A stretch of DNA of 64,000 nucleotides from JAJDXW01 sp965243335 (GCA_965243335.1 OZ251545.1:2294001-2358000); one strand, 5' to 3'; counted from the first letter of the stretch, positions 1 to 9,051 are shown. Numbers and translations are program-made. Notes: a model not told the origin generated them from the sequence alone.

Positions 1-330
1 GCGGAAGCGCCGGCCGGCCGGCCGGCCGCACGACGGGCGCAGAGCCCGATGCGAGGAGCCTCGCCTTCGCCGCGCCGCGCCGCCTCCACGGCCGAGCCCG
101 CCGCGGCGGGCGGGCGCTCCGGGCCGTTGGAAGCGACGCCGGGGCGGACGAGCCGTGCGCTTCGATCTCGCGGTATTCCCGGTTCGGGCAGGAGCTCATG
201 GAAGACCCCCCTTCCACAGGCTCATCAAGCTATCACCGAAGCCGGCGCGTTCCACACGTGATAAGAGACATGAGAATTGATATTTTATAGATTGAAAAAA
301 TACGGAAATAAAAGATGTCCATCACCTTGT
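1..330. other. Left edge, no confident gene
   Basis: This stretch carries no gene I can support. It begins with a short CCGG tetranucleotide run near 10–28 and ends with an unusually AT-rich segment at about 255–345, against a very GC-rich background. On the minus strand a frame opens at an ATG at 197–199 and stays open to the window edge (about 66 codons). Its arginine/alanine-rich translation matches nothing I recognise. In related operons amiB-like genes follow tsaE, but nothing here shows that. Confidence 0.4.
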
Positions 331-852
331 TTATGAGATAAGGAAGTCCCTCCCTACCCGCCCCAGCACCTTCCGGGCCGCGCCCCCCGATCCAGTGCAC
401 CGGACCCGGCGGGCATCGTCCGCCCCTCCTCCCCCGGCGTATCCGAGGCGGACGTCGAGGTCGGGATCGGGCAGCACGCCGGCGCCCCGCTCCGGCCACT
501 CGAAGAAGCAGAGCGAATCCGCCGCCAGGTGATCGCGGAGCCCCAGGAGCTCGAGCTCCTCGGGGTCGGAGAGGCGGTAGAGGTCGTAGTGCCGCACGCT
601 CACCGCCCCGATCCGGTACTCCTCGACCAGGGTGAAGGTCGGGCTCCGGATCGCCCCGGCCACTCCCGCCGCGCGGAGAAAGCCCCGAACGAGGGTGGTC
701 TTGCCGGCGCCGAGCTCGCCGGAGAGCCAGACCGCCCCCCGGCGAAGCCCCGCACGCGCCAAGGCGGCTCCGAGGGCCATCGTCCCCGCCTCCCCCGCGA
801 GCACGCCTTCCCAGCGCGCGGGCGGCGGCGACGCGGGAGGAGCGTCCACCAC
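331..852 (-). CDS. tsaE: tRNA threonylcarbamoyladenosine biosynthesis ATPase TsaE
   Basis: TsaE is the P-loop ATPase that works with TsaB and TsaD to make N6-threonylcarbamoyladenosine at A37 of ANN-decoding tRNAs. The 173-residue protein has the family Walker A motif GELGAGKTT at residues 45–53, then an SPTF motif, HYDLYRL and the conserved FFEWPERG near the C terminus. The chosen start is the GTG at 850–852, which directly follows the TGA of the upstream nnrD/E gene (853–855). This is the last gene of the orn–nnrD/E–tsaE unit. The C terminus is about 20 residues longer and more Gly/Arg-rich than in typical members. Confidence 0.95.
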   Translation of the reverse strand: MVDAPPASPPPARWEGVLAGEAGTMALGAALARAGLRRGAVWLSGELGAGKTTLVRGFLRAAGVAGAIRSPTFTLVEEYRIGAVSVRHYDLYRLSDPEELELLGLRDHLAADSLCFFEWPERGAGVLPDPDLDVRLGYAGGGGADDARRVRCTGSGGAARKVLGRVGRDFLIS

Positions 853-2259
853 TCAGCCCCGGTTGACGAGCCGGCGCAATTCCGCCACGAGGTCTCCGGC
901 GAGGAGGCCCCGCTCCCCCTCCGCTCGCGCCGCCCGGTCTCCGGCCTTCCCGTGCACGCAGACCCCGAACGCGGCAGCGGCCGCCGGGGCGGCCCCCTGC
1001 GCCGCGAGGCCCGCGATGATCCCGGTCAGCACGTCGCCCGCCCCTCCCGTCGCCATACCCGGATTCCCGTTCACGCATACCCCGACCGGACGGCCCCCCG
1101 CCGCGACCAGGGTTCCCGCCCCCTTGAGCACGCACACCCCGCCGTACCGGTCCCGGATCGCGGCGGCGGCCGCGAACCGATCCGCTTCGACGTCGGCCGT
1201 CGCCGCGCCGAGCAGCCGGGCCGCCTCGCCCGGATGCGGCGTCAGCACCCAGTCGCCGCGCCGGGGCGGGGACCGCCGCCCCGCCCGCGCGAGGTGGTTG
1301 AGCCCGTCCGCATCGACCACGAGAGGCCCGGGCGCGCGCCCGAGCGCGCACGCGAACATCCGCTCCCCCCAGCGCCCCTGCCCCAGCCCCGGCCCGACCG
1401 CGACCACCGTCGCCCGTTCGGCCAGCGCCGCGAACGCGGCTTCGTCCTCGACCCCCCGGCTCATGACCTCCGGGCGCACCGCGCTCACCGCGGCCGCGTG
1501 CGCTTCGCGGGTCGCGACGCTCACCAGGCCCGCGCCGACCCGCGCGGCGGCCTCCGCGGCCAGCCGCACCGCGCCCGCGAAGCCCCGCTCCCCGCCGACC
1601 ACGAGCACGTGGCCGTGATCCCCCTTGTGCGCCCCCCGGGGGCGGGCCCCGAGGCACGGGTGTTCCGGCAGCGCGTCGTAGTCGAGCCGTTCGGCGGCGG
1701 GCGGAACCTGGCCCTGGAGCGCGGGCGGCACCCCGAGCGCGTCGCACTCCACGCGCCCCGCGTGATCGGGGCCGGCGCCGGTGAGGAGCCCCCGCTTCGG
1801 CGCGATGAAGGTCACGGTGAGCGAGGCGCGCACCGCGCGGCCGCGCACGCTGCCGGTGTCGGGGTCGAGCCCGGAGGGGACGTCCACGGCCAGGATCGGG
1901 CCGTGCGCGGCGTTCATCGCGTCGATGGCGCTCGCCGCGGCCCCCGTCACGGGGCGCGAGAGCCCGGTACCGAAGAGCGCGTCCACCACCACGCCTTCGA
2001 GGGCGGCGGAGGCGGCGAACGGCTCCCACCCGACCCCCGCCCCGCGCATGGCCTCCAGCATGGCGGAGGCGTCGGGGCCGAGCCGGCCCGGGTCGCCCAC
2101 CACGAAGACCCGGACCTCGCGGCCCGCCTCCCGGGCGCGGCGCGCGACCACGAACCCGTCGCCGCCGTTGTTGCCGGCGCCGCATACGACCGTGACCCGG
2201 CGCGCCTCCGGCCAGCGCCGGACGAGGGCGCGGAACGCCGCCGTACCGGCCCGTTCCAT
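853..2259 (-). CDS. nnr: Bifunctional NAD(P)H-hydrate epimerase / ADP-dependent NAD(P)H-hydrate dehydratase
   Basis: This enzyme repairs hydrated NADH and NADPH. The N-terminal YjeF domain epimerises NAD(P)HX and the C-terminal ribokinase-fold domain dehydrates the S form using ADP. The epimerase motif VCGAGNNGGDG and the dehydratase motif GNPGMATGGAGDVLTG are both visible. The ATG at 2257–2259 sits inside the usual MERAG motif, so the 468-residue product would lack about 25 expected N-terminal residues. The same frame upstream, overlapping the end of orn, reads SAAEVREIERLAVAEAGLPG, exactly the family N terminus. No ATG, GTG or TTG was found in that stretch. CTG at 2332–2334 or ATT at 2401–2403 are possible true starts. 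Confidence 0.93.
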   Translation of the reverse strand: MERAGTAAFRALVRRWPEARRVTVVCGAGNNGGDGFVVARRAREAGREVRVFVVGDPGRLGPDASAMLEAMRGAGVGWEPFAASAALEGVVVDALFGTGLSRPVTGAAASAIDAMNAAHGPILAVDVPSGLDPDTGSVRGRAVRASLTVTFIAPKRGLLTGAGPDHAGRVECDALGVPPALQGQVPPAAERLDYDALPEHPCLGARPRGAHKGDHGHVLVVGGERGFAGAVRLAAEAAARVGAGLVSVATREAHAAAVSAVRPEVMSRGVEDEAAFAALAERATVVAVGPGLGQGRWGERMFACALGRAPGPLVVDADGLNHLARAGRRSPPRRGDWVLTPHPGEAARLLGAATADVEADRFAAAAAIRDRYGGVCVLKGAGTLVAAGGRPVGVCVNGNPGMATGGAGDVLTGIIAGLAAQGAAPAAAAAFGVCVHGKAGDRAARAEGERGLLAGDLVAELRRLVNRG

Positions 2260-2377
2260 GAGCGCCGCCCCGGGGAGCCCGGCCTCCGCGACGGCCAGCC
2301 GCTCGATCTCGCGGACCTCCGCGGCGGAGCGCAGGGCCGCTCCGAAGCGGGGGGAAGGCGCGGCCGGCCCGGGCGAC

Positions 2378-2920
2378 TCAGGCGAACAGGCGGTCGCGGT
2401 AATGGCGGAGCTCCCGGATCGATTCGAGGACGTCGTCGGACGCCCGGTGCGCGTTCGCCTTCCCGACCGCCTCGGCCACCTCGGGGGCCCACCGCTGGGC
2501 GAGGATCTTGAGCGTGCTCACGTCGAGGCTGCGGTAGTGGAACCACCGTTCGAGGCGCGGCATGTGCCGATGGAGAAAGCGCCGATCCTGGCAGACGGAG
2601 TTGCCGCAGATGGGGGACGAGCCGGACGGAACCCACTCCTCCAGGAACTCGAGCGTCCTTCGCTCGGCCTCCGCGACCGTGCCGCGGCTCGCCCGCACCG
2701 CGTCGAGGAGCCCGGACCGGGTGTGGTGCTCGGTGTTCCAGCGGTCCATGCCGGCCAGGACGGATTCGGGCTGATGGATGACGAGGTCGGGGCCGTGGGC
2801 GAGGACCTCCAGCGCGGAGTCGGTCACGGCCGTCGCCACCTCGATGATATGATGGCGCTCCGGCTCGAGCCCCGTCATCTCGAGGTCGATCCATATCAGA
2901 TTGCTCGGATCCTGCGCCAT
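2378..2920 (-). CDS. orn: Oligoribonuclease
   Basis: Orn is the 3'-5' exoribonuclease that degrades diribonucleotides to mononucleotides, finishing mRNA decay and c-di-GMP turnover. The 180-residue product matches the family length. It has the DEDDh signatures: IDLEMTGL (D12, E14), a NSVCQDRRF Exo II region and HRASDD Exo III. The ATG at 2918–2920 gives the standard N terminus. It is divergent from rsgA, a gene pair common in Gammaproteobacteria, and is the first gene of the orn–nnr–tsaE operon. The reading frame of nnr appears to begin inside its 3' end. Confidence 0.96.
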   Translation of the reverse strand: MAQDPSNLIWIDLEMTGLEPERHHIIEVATAVTDSALEVLAHGPDLVIHQPESVLAGMDRWNTEHHTRSGLLDAVRASRGTVAEAERRTLEFLEEWVPSGSSPICGNSVCQDRRFLHRHMPRLERWFHYRSLDVSTLKILAQRWAPEVAEAVGKANAHRASDDVLESIRELRHYRDRLFA

Positions 2921-2949
2921 CACGGAGCCGCCGGCCTCGTCAGCGGCGC

Positions 2950-2955
2950 ATTCTA
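2950..2955 (-). promoter_or_regulatory. Putative -10 box of orn operon
   Basis: TAGAAT on the minus strand lies 29 bases upstream of the orn start codon in the 72-base divergent orn/rsgA spacer. The same TAGAAT-type hexamer appears before the tRNA-Ala gene. No good -35 hexamer is visible, so this is a motif-level call. Confidence 0.4.
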
Positions 2956-2992
2956 GCCCGGCCGGTCCGCCGGCCGCGCCGGTCCCCGGCGG

Positions 2993-3871
2993 ATGACCTC
3001 GACCGGCTTCGTCTCCGCCCGCCGGGGGCGCCGGTTCGAGGTTCGCGACGAGGCGGGGGCGGTCCGGGTGTGCCAGGTCCGCCGGCGTCTGGGGCCGATC
3101 GTGGTGGGCGACCGGGTGGCCGTGCGCGCGCTCGGGGCCGGCGAAGGGGTCATCGAAGCGGTCGGCGAACGCGGATCCGTGCTCGCCCGGCCCGGCCCGG
3201 CCGGCCGCCGGGGCCGGATGATCGCGGCCAACGTGGACCTCATCCTCGTGGTGGCCGCGCTGCGGCCGGCGACCCCCCGCGGCATCGTCGACCGCCACCT
3301 CGTCGGGTGCGAGCACCTCGGCATCGCCGCCGCCCTCGTGCTCAACAAGGTCGACCTGCGGGGCGGCGGCCCGGACGGTCCGGGCGGGCCGGACCTCGCC
3401 CCCTACCGCCGCGCCGGCTATCCCCTGTTCGAGACGAGCGCCCTCTCCGGGGCCGGGGTCGAAGCGCTCGCCGCCGCGCTCCGCGGCCGGGCCGCGGCCC
3501 TGATCGGGCCGTCCGGGGCCGGCAAGTCGTCCCTCGTCCGGAGGCTCGTCCCCGGCACGGACCTCGCGGTCGGGGCCCTCTCGCGCCGGGGCGAACAGGG
3601 GCGGCACACCACCACCGTGGCGACCCTGCACCCGATGCCGGGGGGCGGGTTCGTCGTCGACTCGCCGGGGCTGGCGGACCTCGGGGAATGGAGCCTGCCC
3701 GCGGAGCGCGTGGCGGACGGGTTCCCCGAGATCCGGCGCTACGCGGGCAGATGCCGCTTCCGCGACTGCCTCCACCTGCACGAGCCCGACTGCGCGGTCG
3801 CCGCCGCGCCGGAGATCGACCCCGGACGCCTCGCCAGCTACCGCGCGATGGTGGAGGAGCTGCGCCGCTGA
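2993..3871 (+). CDS. rsgA: Ribosome small subunit-dependent GTPase RsgA
   Basis: RsgA is a circularly permuted GTPase that tests late 30S ribosomal subunit maturation and releases RbfA. In the 292-residue protein the G motifs appear in the permuted order. G4 NKVD is at residues 118–121, G1 GPSGAGKSS starts at 172, and G3 DSPG is at about 223. An N-terminal OB-like domain precedes them. The C-terminal zinc knuckle CRFRDCLHLHEPDC is intact. It is transcribed away from orn and converges on recR with a 70-base gap. Confidence 0.96.
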   Translation: MTSTGFVSARRGRRFEVRDEAGAVRVCQVRRRLGPIVVGDRVAVRALGAGEGVIEAVGERGSVLARPGPAGRRGRMIAANVDLILVVAALRPATPRGIVDRHLVGCEHLGIAAALVLNKVDLRGGGPDGPGGPDLAPYRRAGYPLFETSALSGAGVEALAAALRGRAAALIGPSGAGKSSLVRRLVPGTDLAVGALSRRGEQGRHTTTVATLHPMPGGGFVVDSPGLADLGEWSLPAERVADGFPEIRRYAGRCRFRDCLHLHEPDCAVAAAPEIDPGRLASYRAMVEELRR

Positions 3872-3941
3872 GCCGGGCGCGGGGACGAGCCGGGCGGCAG
3901 TTCCTCCCCGCCCGCCCCCCTCCCCGCGGATCGGAGCAGGA

Positions 3942-4544
3942 TCAGAGCACGACCTCGCGGCGGCCGGTGAACGCGTGCGCGAGGGTCCCGGGATCGACGA
4001 ATTCGAGCTCCCCGCCGAGGGGCACCCCCTGGGCGATCCGGGTCGCGGTCACCGAGTGCTCGCGCGCCATCTCGGCCAGGTAGTGGGCGGTCGCCTCCCC
4101 CTCGGCGGTGGCGCCGGTGGCGAGGATGAGCTCGGACACCTCCCCCTCCGCGAGCCGGCCGGCGAGCCGGTCGAGCCCCAGGTCTCCGGGGCCGATCCCG
4201 TCGAGCGGCGACAGGTTCCCCATCAGCACGAAGTACAGCCCCCGATAGTCCGTGCCGGCCTCGATGCGGACCATGTCGGCGGGGTTCTCCACCACGCAGA
4301 TCCGGGCCTGGTCGCGGTGGGGGCTCGCGCAGACCGGGCACCGCTCGTGCTCGGTCAGGGTCCGGCACTCGCGGCAGCGCCCCACCCGGTCCATGGCCTC
4401 CACCAGGGCCGCCGCGAGCCGCCGCCCCGCGTCGCGGTTGCGCTCCAGCAGGTGCCAGGTCATCCGCTGGGCGGTCCTCGGCCCGACCCCGGGCAGGCAC
4501 CGCAGGGCGTCGACCAGGCCGTGGATCAGGTCTCCGTCCGCCAT
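3942..4544 (-). CDS. recR: Recombination protein RecR
   Basis: RecR is the ring-forming partner of RecF/RecO in gap repair. It has 200 residues, the normal length. The order is a helix-hairpin-helix (about residues 10–30), a zinc finger with Cys57, Cys60, Cys69 and Cys72, then a Toprim domain starting around ICVVENPADM. Its ATG (4542–4544) overlaps the TGA of ybaB. It is the last gene of the hyuA–hyuB–soxG–dnaX–ybaB–recR chain. Confidence 0.96.
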   Translation of the reverse strand: MADGDLIHGLVDALRCLPGVGPRTAQRMTWHLLERNRDAGRRLAAALVEAMDRVGRCRECRTLTEHERCPVCASPHRDQARICVVENPADMVRIEAGTDYRGLYFVLMGNLSPLDGIGPGDLGLDRLAGRLAEGEVSELILATGATAEGEATAHYLAEMAREHSVTATRIAQGVPLGGELEFVDPGTLAHAFTGRREVVL

Positions 4545-4867
4545 CAGAACGGCAGCTTCAGGCCCGGGGGAAGCGGGGGAAGGCCGAGGCCCGAGGTGAC
4601 GCCGGCCATCCTCTCGCGGCTCGATTCCTCGACCTTGCGCGTCGCGTCGTTGATGGCGGCCGCCACCAGGTCTTCGAGCATCTCCCGGTCGCCGTTCACG
4701 AACGCGTCGTCGATGCTGACCGCGCGCGCCTGGTAGCGCCCGTTCAGGGTCACGGTCACCACCCCGCCGCCGGCGCTCCCGGTCACCTCCAGGGACGCGA
4801 GCTCCTCCTGCGCCTCCTGCAGCTTCTCCTGCGCCTGCTTCAACATCTGTCCGAGCCCGCCTTTCAT
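4544..4867 (-). CDS. ybaB: YbaB/EbfC family nucleoid-associated protein
   Basis: This 107-residue DNA-binding protein belongs to the YbaB/EbfC family, almost always encoded between dnaX and recR. The start MKGGLGQMLKQAQ is the family N terminus, followed by a coiled helix (KLQEAQEEL) and the GVVTVTLNGRYQ strand region. It starts 11 bases after the dnaX stop and overlaps recR by ATGA-type coupling. Confidence 0.95.
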   Translation of the reverse strand: MKGGLGQMLKQAQEKLQEAQEELASLEVTGSAGGGVVTVTLNGRYQARAVSIDDAFVNGDREMLEDLVAAAINDATRKVEESSRERMAGVTSGLGLPPLPPGLKLPF

Positions 4868-4878
4868 CGCTCCTCCCG

Positions 4879-6588
4879 TCAGTCCGGTGGGTGTATGGAT
4901 CGGGTGTTGCCCTCGAAGCGCGCGAGGAGGTCCTGGTAGTCCGGCACCTCGCCGATCTGCCGGGACGCGCGCTCGCGCCGCTCGCTCTCTTCGCGCACGC
5001 CGCGTTCGGCCGGCGACTCCGGCGACGCTTCCGAGCGCGGGGCGACGTCGACCCGCAGCCGCATGGGCCGGCCGAAGTAGTCGCCGAGCGCGGACTCGAG
5101 CTTGGCCCGCGTGGACGCCGTGAGCAGCTGCCCGTGCTCCGGGCTGAGCGCGAGGTCCACCGTCGTGTCGGTGTAGCCGCGGACGGTGCAGTTCGCGGCG
5201 AGCTGCCCGGCCACCCCGCGGAGGGCGAGGCGCGCGCAGAGATCGGCCCACCGCGACAGCGACGCCGGCGCCTCCCCGGCCGCCTCTGGGGCGGAAGGGG
5301 CCGGCGAAGGGGGGCTCGACGTGAGGGGCGCCGCCGCGGGGGACGAATCCGGCGGGCCGCCTCCGGAGGGCGAGGCCGGCGGACCGCCTCCCGGGGGCCG
5401 GGCCGGCGCGGGGGGGGCGGCGCGGGGCGCCTCCTTCACCCCCGCCGAGCCCGGCGTCGTCCCCGGCCCGGCCGGCGCCCCAGCGCCGGCGACGGCCGCG
5501 GGCCCGGAGGCCGGCGCGAACGCGGCCATCCGCAGCATCGTCATCTCGAACCCGGCGCGCGGGTTCGGCGCGAAGGGAAGGTCGCGCCGGCCCACGATCC
5601 CGATCTGGTAGTGGAGCTGGAGGGCCTCCGGGGGGATCCGGGCCGCGAGCGCCCGCAGGGCCTCGAGGTCCTCGTCGTCTTCACGGCCCGCGGGCGCGAC
5701 CTGGAGGGCGGCCATCCGCCCGAGGGTCTCGACCACCTCGCCGAGGAGGGTCTCGAAGTCCGCTCCCTCCCCGGCCAGACGGTCCAGCGCCTCGATCATG
5801 GCCGCCGCGTCCGAGGACGCCAGCGCCTCGAGGAGCGCGAGCAGCCGCTCCCGCTCCGCCGTGCCGACCAGGGCGCGCGCGTCGGAGGCGACGATCCGGC
5901 CCGCTCCGTAGGCGGCCGCCTGGTCCAGCAGGCTCAGGGCGTCGCGCATGCTCCCGTCGGCCGCCCGGCCGAGCACGCGGAGCGCCGCCGCGTCGGCCTC
6001 GATGGCCTCCTCCTGCGCGATCCGGCCAAGCTCGCCCGAGATCTCCTCGACCCCGAGGCGCCGCAGCCCGAACTGGAGACAGCGCGACAGGACGGTGACC
6101 GGGAGGCGCTGCGGGTCGGTGGTCGCGAGCAGGAACTTGACGTGGGGAGGCGGCTCCTCGAGCGTCTTCAGCAGCGCGTTGAAGCTGTGGCGGGAGAACA
6201 TGTGCACCTCGTCGATGAGGTACACCTTGAAGCGCGCCCGCACCGGGGCGTACTGGACGTTGTCGAGGAGGTCGCGGGTCTCCTCGACGCGGGCCCGGGA
6301 GGCCGCGTCCACCTCGATGAGATCGACGTGGCGGCCCTCGTCGATCTCGCGGCAGGCGCCGCACCCGCCGCAGGGCCGGGCGGCCGGGCCCTCGTCGCAG
6401 TTCAGCCCCTTCGCGAACACCCGGGCGATGGTGGTCTTGCCCACCCCGCGCGTTCCCGAGAAGAGGTAGGCATGGTGCAGCCGGTCGCGCTCGAACGCGT
6501 TGACGAGGGCCCGCACCACGTGCTCCTGCCCCACGATTGTGTCGAAGCTGCGCGGGCGCCACTTCCGGGCGAGGGCCTGGTAGCTCAT
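4879..6588 (-). CDS. dnaX: DNA polymerase III subunit tau/gamma
   Basis: DnaX is the clamp-loader ATPase. The product is 569 residues from the ATG at 6586–6588, chosen because MSYQALARKWRPR is the standard N terminus. Walker A GTRGVGKTT is at residues 45–53, with the zinc module at Cys64, Cys73, Cys76 and Cys79, then DEVHM and the SRC sensor. After domain III comes a Pro/Ala-rich linker and a short tau tail ending in a QDLLARF-like segment. No A-rich slippery run for gamma production was noticed in this GC-rich gene. The start overlaps the stop of the soxG-like gene by ATGA, so it is translationally coupled to a catabolic-type operon, which is unusual. Confidence 0.96.
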   Translation of the reverse strand: MSYQALARKWRPRSFDTIVGQEHVVRALVNAFERDRLHHAYLFSGTRGVGKTTIARVFAKGLNCDEGPAARPCGGCGACREIDEGRHVDLIEVDAASRARVEETRDLLDNVQYAPVRARFKVYLIDEVHMFSRHSFNALLKTLEEPPPHVKFLLATTDPQRLPVTVLSRCLQFGLRRLGVEEISGELGRIAQEEAIEADAAALRVLGRAADGSMRDALSLLDQAAAYGAGRIVASDARALVGTAERERLLALLEALASSDAAAMIEALDRLAGEGADFETLLGEVVETLGRMAALQVAPAGREDDEDLEALRALAARIPPEALQLHYQIGIVGRRDLPFAPNPRAGFEMTMLRMAAFAPASGPAAVAGAGAPAGPGTTPGSAGVKEAPRAAPPAPARPPGGGPPASPSGGGPPDSSPAAAPLTSSPPSPAPSAPEAAGEAPASLSRWADLCARLALRGVAGQLAANCTVRGYTDTTVDLALSPEHGQLLTASTRAKLESALGDYFGRPMRLRVDVAPRSEASPESPAERGVREESERRERASRQIGEVPDYQDLLARFEGNTRSIHPPD

Positions 6589-7115
6589 GCCGCGGGCCCC
6601 GCGGGAGGATCGACGCCGTAGAGCCACTCCCGCGCGGACCGGGCCACGCTGCGCGAGACGAAGACGTCGAACGCATCGGGGCCGCCATCGCGCTCGCGGT
6701 CACCGTCGCGGTCGAGGCCGCGCCGGATCACGACCTCGAAGGGGCCGAGCATGGTCGCGACGGCCGCGCCGGGCGCGACCGCGTCGAGGTCCATCGGGCA
6801 GCCGCGGGAGAGCCGGGCGCGGGCCTCCGCCCCCGCGACCCGCAGGACGACCTGGGCGTGGGTGAGGTCGGTGCAGGCCGCGGCCCGCCCCGCCGCGGCC
6901 GCGACCGCCGCCGCCACCTCGTCCGGGCCCCGGTCGCTCACCGCGAGCCAGATCCGGGGGCCGGTCGGGAGGAGGTCGATCGACCCGTCGCGCCGGACGG
7001 CCTCCGCCTCCGGCCCGTCGATCCCCTCGACCCGGACGATGGCTCCCGGCGCCCGGACGTCGTCCGGCCGGGTCGCGCCGAAGGGCGAGCGGCGCGGCGG
7101 GGGCGAATCCGCCAT
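6585..7115 (-). CDS. Sarcosine oxidase subunit gamma-like protein (SoxG/GcvT-fold)
   Basis: This 176-residue protein resembles the small gamma subunit of heterotetrameric sarcosine oxidase. It has the family pattern: a VLRVAGAEARARLSRGCPMDL segment around residue 100, a short glycine-containing strand pair, then DAFDVFVSRSVARSAREWL near the C terminus. No soxB, soxD or soxA is present here. It begins inside the hyuB stop (ATGA) and ends inside the dnaX start (ATGA). Together with the hydantoinase genes it suggests an N-methylhydantoin or related C1/N route, but a stand-alone folate-binding role is equally possible. The assignment rests on pattern, not alignment. Confidence 0.65.
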   Translation of the reverse strand: MADSPPPRRSPFGATRPDDVRAPGAIVRVEGIDGPEAEAVRRDGSIDLLPTGPRIWLAVSDRGPDEVAAAVAAAAGRAAACTDLTHAQVVLRVAGAEARARLSRGCPMDLDAVAPGAAVATMLGPFEVVIRRGLDRDGDRERDGGPDAFDVFVSRSVARSAREWLYGVDPPAGPAA

Positions 7116-9049
7116 CAGCCCGCCGCCCGGTCCGGAGCCTCGACCGGAGCCTCGACCGGGGCCTGATCCGGGGCTGGACCCCGGGGCCGGTCCGAGGCCG
7201 GGCCCGCGGCCGGCTCCGGCGCTTCGCCATCGAACCACCCGCCGCGATGGAACATCCCGGTGGGGGCGGCGCGAAGCTCCGCGCGCCGCGCCCGGGTCGC
7301 CGCCTCGTCGACCGCACTCCCGTCGAGCACGACCCCGTAGTCCTCGCGCGCGCGCTCCCGCGACACGAACCCGTCGAGCACGTCGTCGCGCACCTGCCCG
7401 GCGGGGCGCTCGAACGGGGCCCCCCACCCTCCCCCGCCCGGGGTCATGATGCGCACGAGGTCCCCGGCGACGAGCCGGTTGCCGTCGCTCATGGTCTTCA
7501 GCGCCCGCTCCCCCTCCGTCCCCGGATTGAGCACGATGCTGCCGCTCCGCCCCGCGTGGCCGCCGTTGACCCCGAACGCGGGGAACTTGCAGTTGTCCAT
7601 GCGGAGGGCGATCTCCGCCTCCTCGGCGAGGATCCGCACGTCCCGCACCGTGCCGCACCCGCCCCGCCGGCGGCCGGGTCCGCCGGAGTCGCGGTGGATG
7701 CGGAACGCCTCGATCCGGACCCCGAACTCGAGCTCCGCGAACTCCACCGGATAGTTCTCCTGGGCCACGTAGTAGAGGGCGTCCGTCCCGTCCGCGAACG
7801 GGCGTGCCCCGTATCCGACCGAGAGCCCTTCGATGCAGAGCGCGGCCTGCCCGGTCGCGGGGTCGCGGCTTCGCAGGTAGTAGAGCACGTAGACCCCGGA
7901 GGCGGCCGACGCCTGCCCCCCGGTGGCCTGGGCGAGCGCGCCGAACAGGGCGGAGTTCACCCGGAACATCGTGTGGGAGCGAAGCCCGAGCGGCGCGGGG
8001 AACCGGGGCGCGACGAGGCTCCCCGGACGGGTCGCCACCTCGTCGATGGCCCGCTCGAACCCGGCGTTCATCCCCGCGTCCGGATCGTGCATCGTGAGGT
8101 AGAGCCCGGCCATGTACTTCGGGACGCTGTCGTCCATCAGGAAGTTGATGGGGCCCTTCGCCTCGTCGGAGCTCCCGCGGAAGTCGAGGGTCACCCGCCC
8201 GCCCCGCTTGCGCAGGACGACGTGCACCGAGTAGGGGTCGTCGGTGACGGAGTCGGAGTCGATGAAGTCCCGGAACCCGTACTCCCCGTCCGCGACCCGG
8301 GTCTCGAGGGCGCGCCGCAGGGCCTGCTCCGAGCGGGCGAGCATGTGGTCGAAGGCGGCGAGCAAGGCGGGCGCGCCGAAGCGGCGGGCGACCTCCTCGA
8401 GGCGCTGCCTGCCGAGCGCGCATCCGGCCATGATGGCCTTGAGGTCGCCCCGCATCATGTCCGGGAAGCGCGAGTTGCGGACGAAGATGCGGAACACCTC
8501 CTCGTTGAGCACGCCCTCGCGCATGACCCGCACCGGCGGGATCATGACGCCTTCCTGGAAGGCGCTCGTCGCGTGGGGAGAGACGCTTCCCGGAACCGCC
8601 CCGCCGATGTCCCACAGGTGGCCCCAGGTCTCGGAGAACCCGATGAGCTCGCCCTCGTGGAACACCGGCATGACGAACGCCATGTCCGGCAGGTGCGAGA
8701 CCGCCCCGTGCGATGCGTAGCAGTCGTTGTACCAGTAGAGGTCGCCGTCGCGCATCGTCTGGCGCGGGTAGTGCTCGAGGATCGCGTCGACCAGGTTGCC
8801 GGCGAGGGTGAGGCTGGTGCTGACGACGAGCCGGCCTTCGCGGTCGAGGAACGCGGTGAAGTAGTCCTTCTTCTCGCGGATGAAGGGGGACATCGCGGTG
8901 CGCTCGATGAGCGCCTCCATCTCGGCCCGGGCCGCCTGGAGGATGCCGGTCACGAGATCGAGGGTGATGCGGCCGGGAGCGCCGGCGGCCGGCGGAGACG
9001 GGGAAGGCGCGGCCGGCGGGGCCGCGGGCGGGGCGGCGGTCGCGGCCAT
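7115..9049 (-). CDS. hyuB: Hydantoinase B/oxoprolinase family protein (HyuB 1)
   Basis: HyuB-type subunits pair with HyuA to hydrolyse hydantoins, oxoproline or related cyclic amides using ATP. The 644-residue product starts at the ATG 9047–9049, two bases after the hyuA stop. Recognisable segments are the N-terminal FTAFLDREGRLV region, the GGAVPGSVSPHATSAF motif and the C-terminal MTPGGGGWGAPFERP signature. An Ala/Pro-rich leader of about 25 residues and a low-complexity tail with repeated PVEA units are extra. The substrate cannot be told from sequence. Confidence 0.9.
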   Translation of the reverse strand: MAATAAPPAAPPAAPSPSPPAAGAPGRITLDLVTGILQAARAEMEALIERTAMSPFIREKKDYFTAFLDREGRLVVSTSLTLAGNLVDAILEHYPRQTMRDGDLYWYNDCYASHGAVSHLPDMAFVMPVFHEGELIGFSETWGHLWDIGGAVPGSVSPHATSAFQEGVMIPPVRVMREGVLNEEVFRIFVRNSRFPDMMRGDLKAIMAGCALGRQRLEEVARRFGAPALLAAFDHMLARSEQALRRALETRVADGEYGFRDFIDSDSVTDDPYSVHVVLRKRGGRVTLDFRGSSDEAKGPINFLMDDSVPKYMAGLYLTMHDPDAGMNAGFERAIDEVATRPGSLVAPRFPAPLGLRSHTMFRVNSALFGALAQATGGQASAASGVYVLYYLRSRDPATGQAALCIEGLSVGYGARPFADGTDALYYVAQENYPVEFAELEFGVRIEAFRIHRDSGGPGRRRGGCGTVRDVRILAEEAEIALRMDNCKFPAFGVNGGHAGRSGSIVLNPGTEGERALKTMSDGNRLVAGDLVRIMTPGGGGWGAPFERPAGQVRDDVLDGFVSRERAREDYGVVLDGSAVDEAATRARRAELRAAPTGMFHRGGWFDGEAPEPAAGPASDRPRGPAPDQAPVEAPVEAPDRAAG

Positions 9050-9051
9050 GC

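Noticed and set aside
10..28. CCGG tetranucleotide run as a regulatory element
   Set aside because: Short simple repeat in a GC-rich edge with no context to assign a role.
1..199. Minus-strand frame open to the left edge from ATG 197–199
   Set aside because: Low-complexity basic translation, no recognisable motif, too short to judge.
233..2185. Long open frames opposite or out of phase with real genes throughout the window
   Set aside because: They are products of very high GC; translations are Arg/Gly/Ala-rich and overlap genes with clear motifs.
4879..6588. Programmed frameshift in dnaX
   Set aside because: No A-rich slippery heptamer was noticed between domain III and the tau tail.
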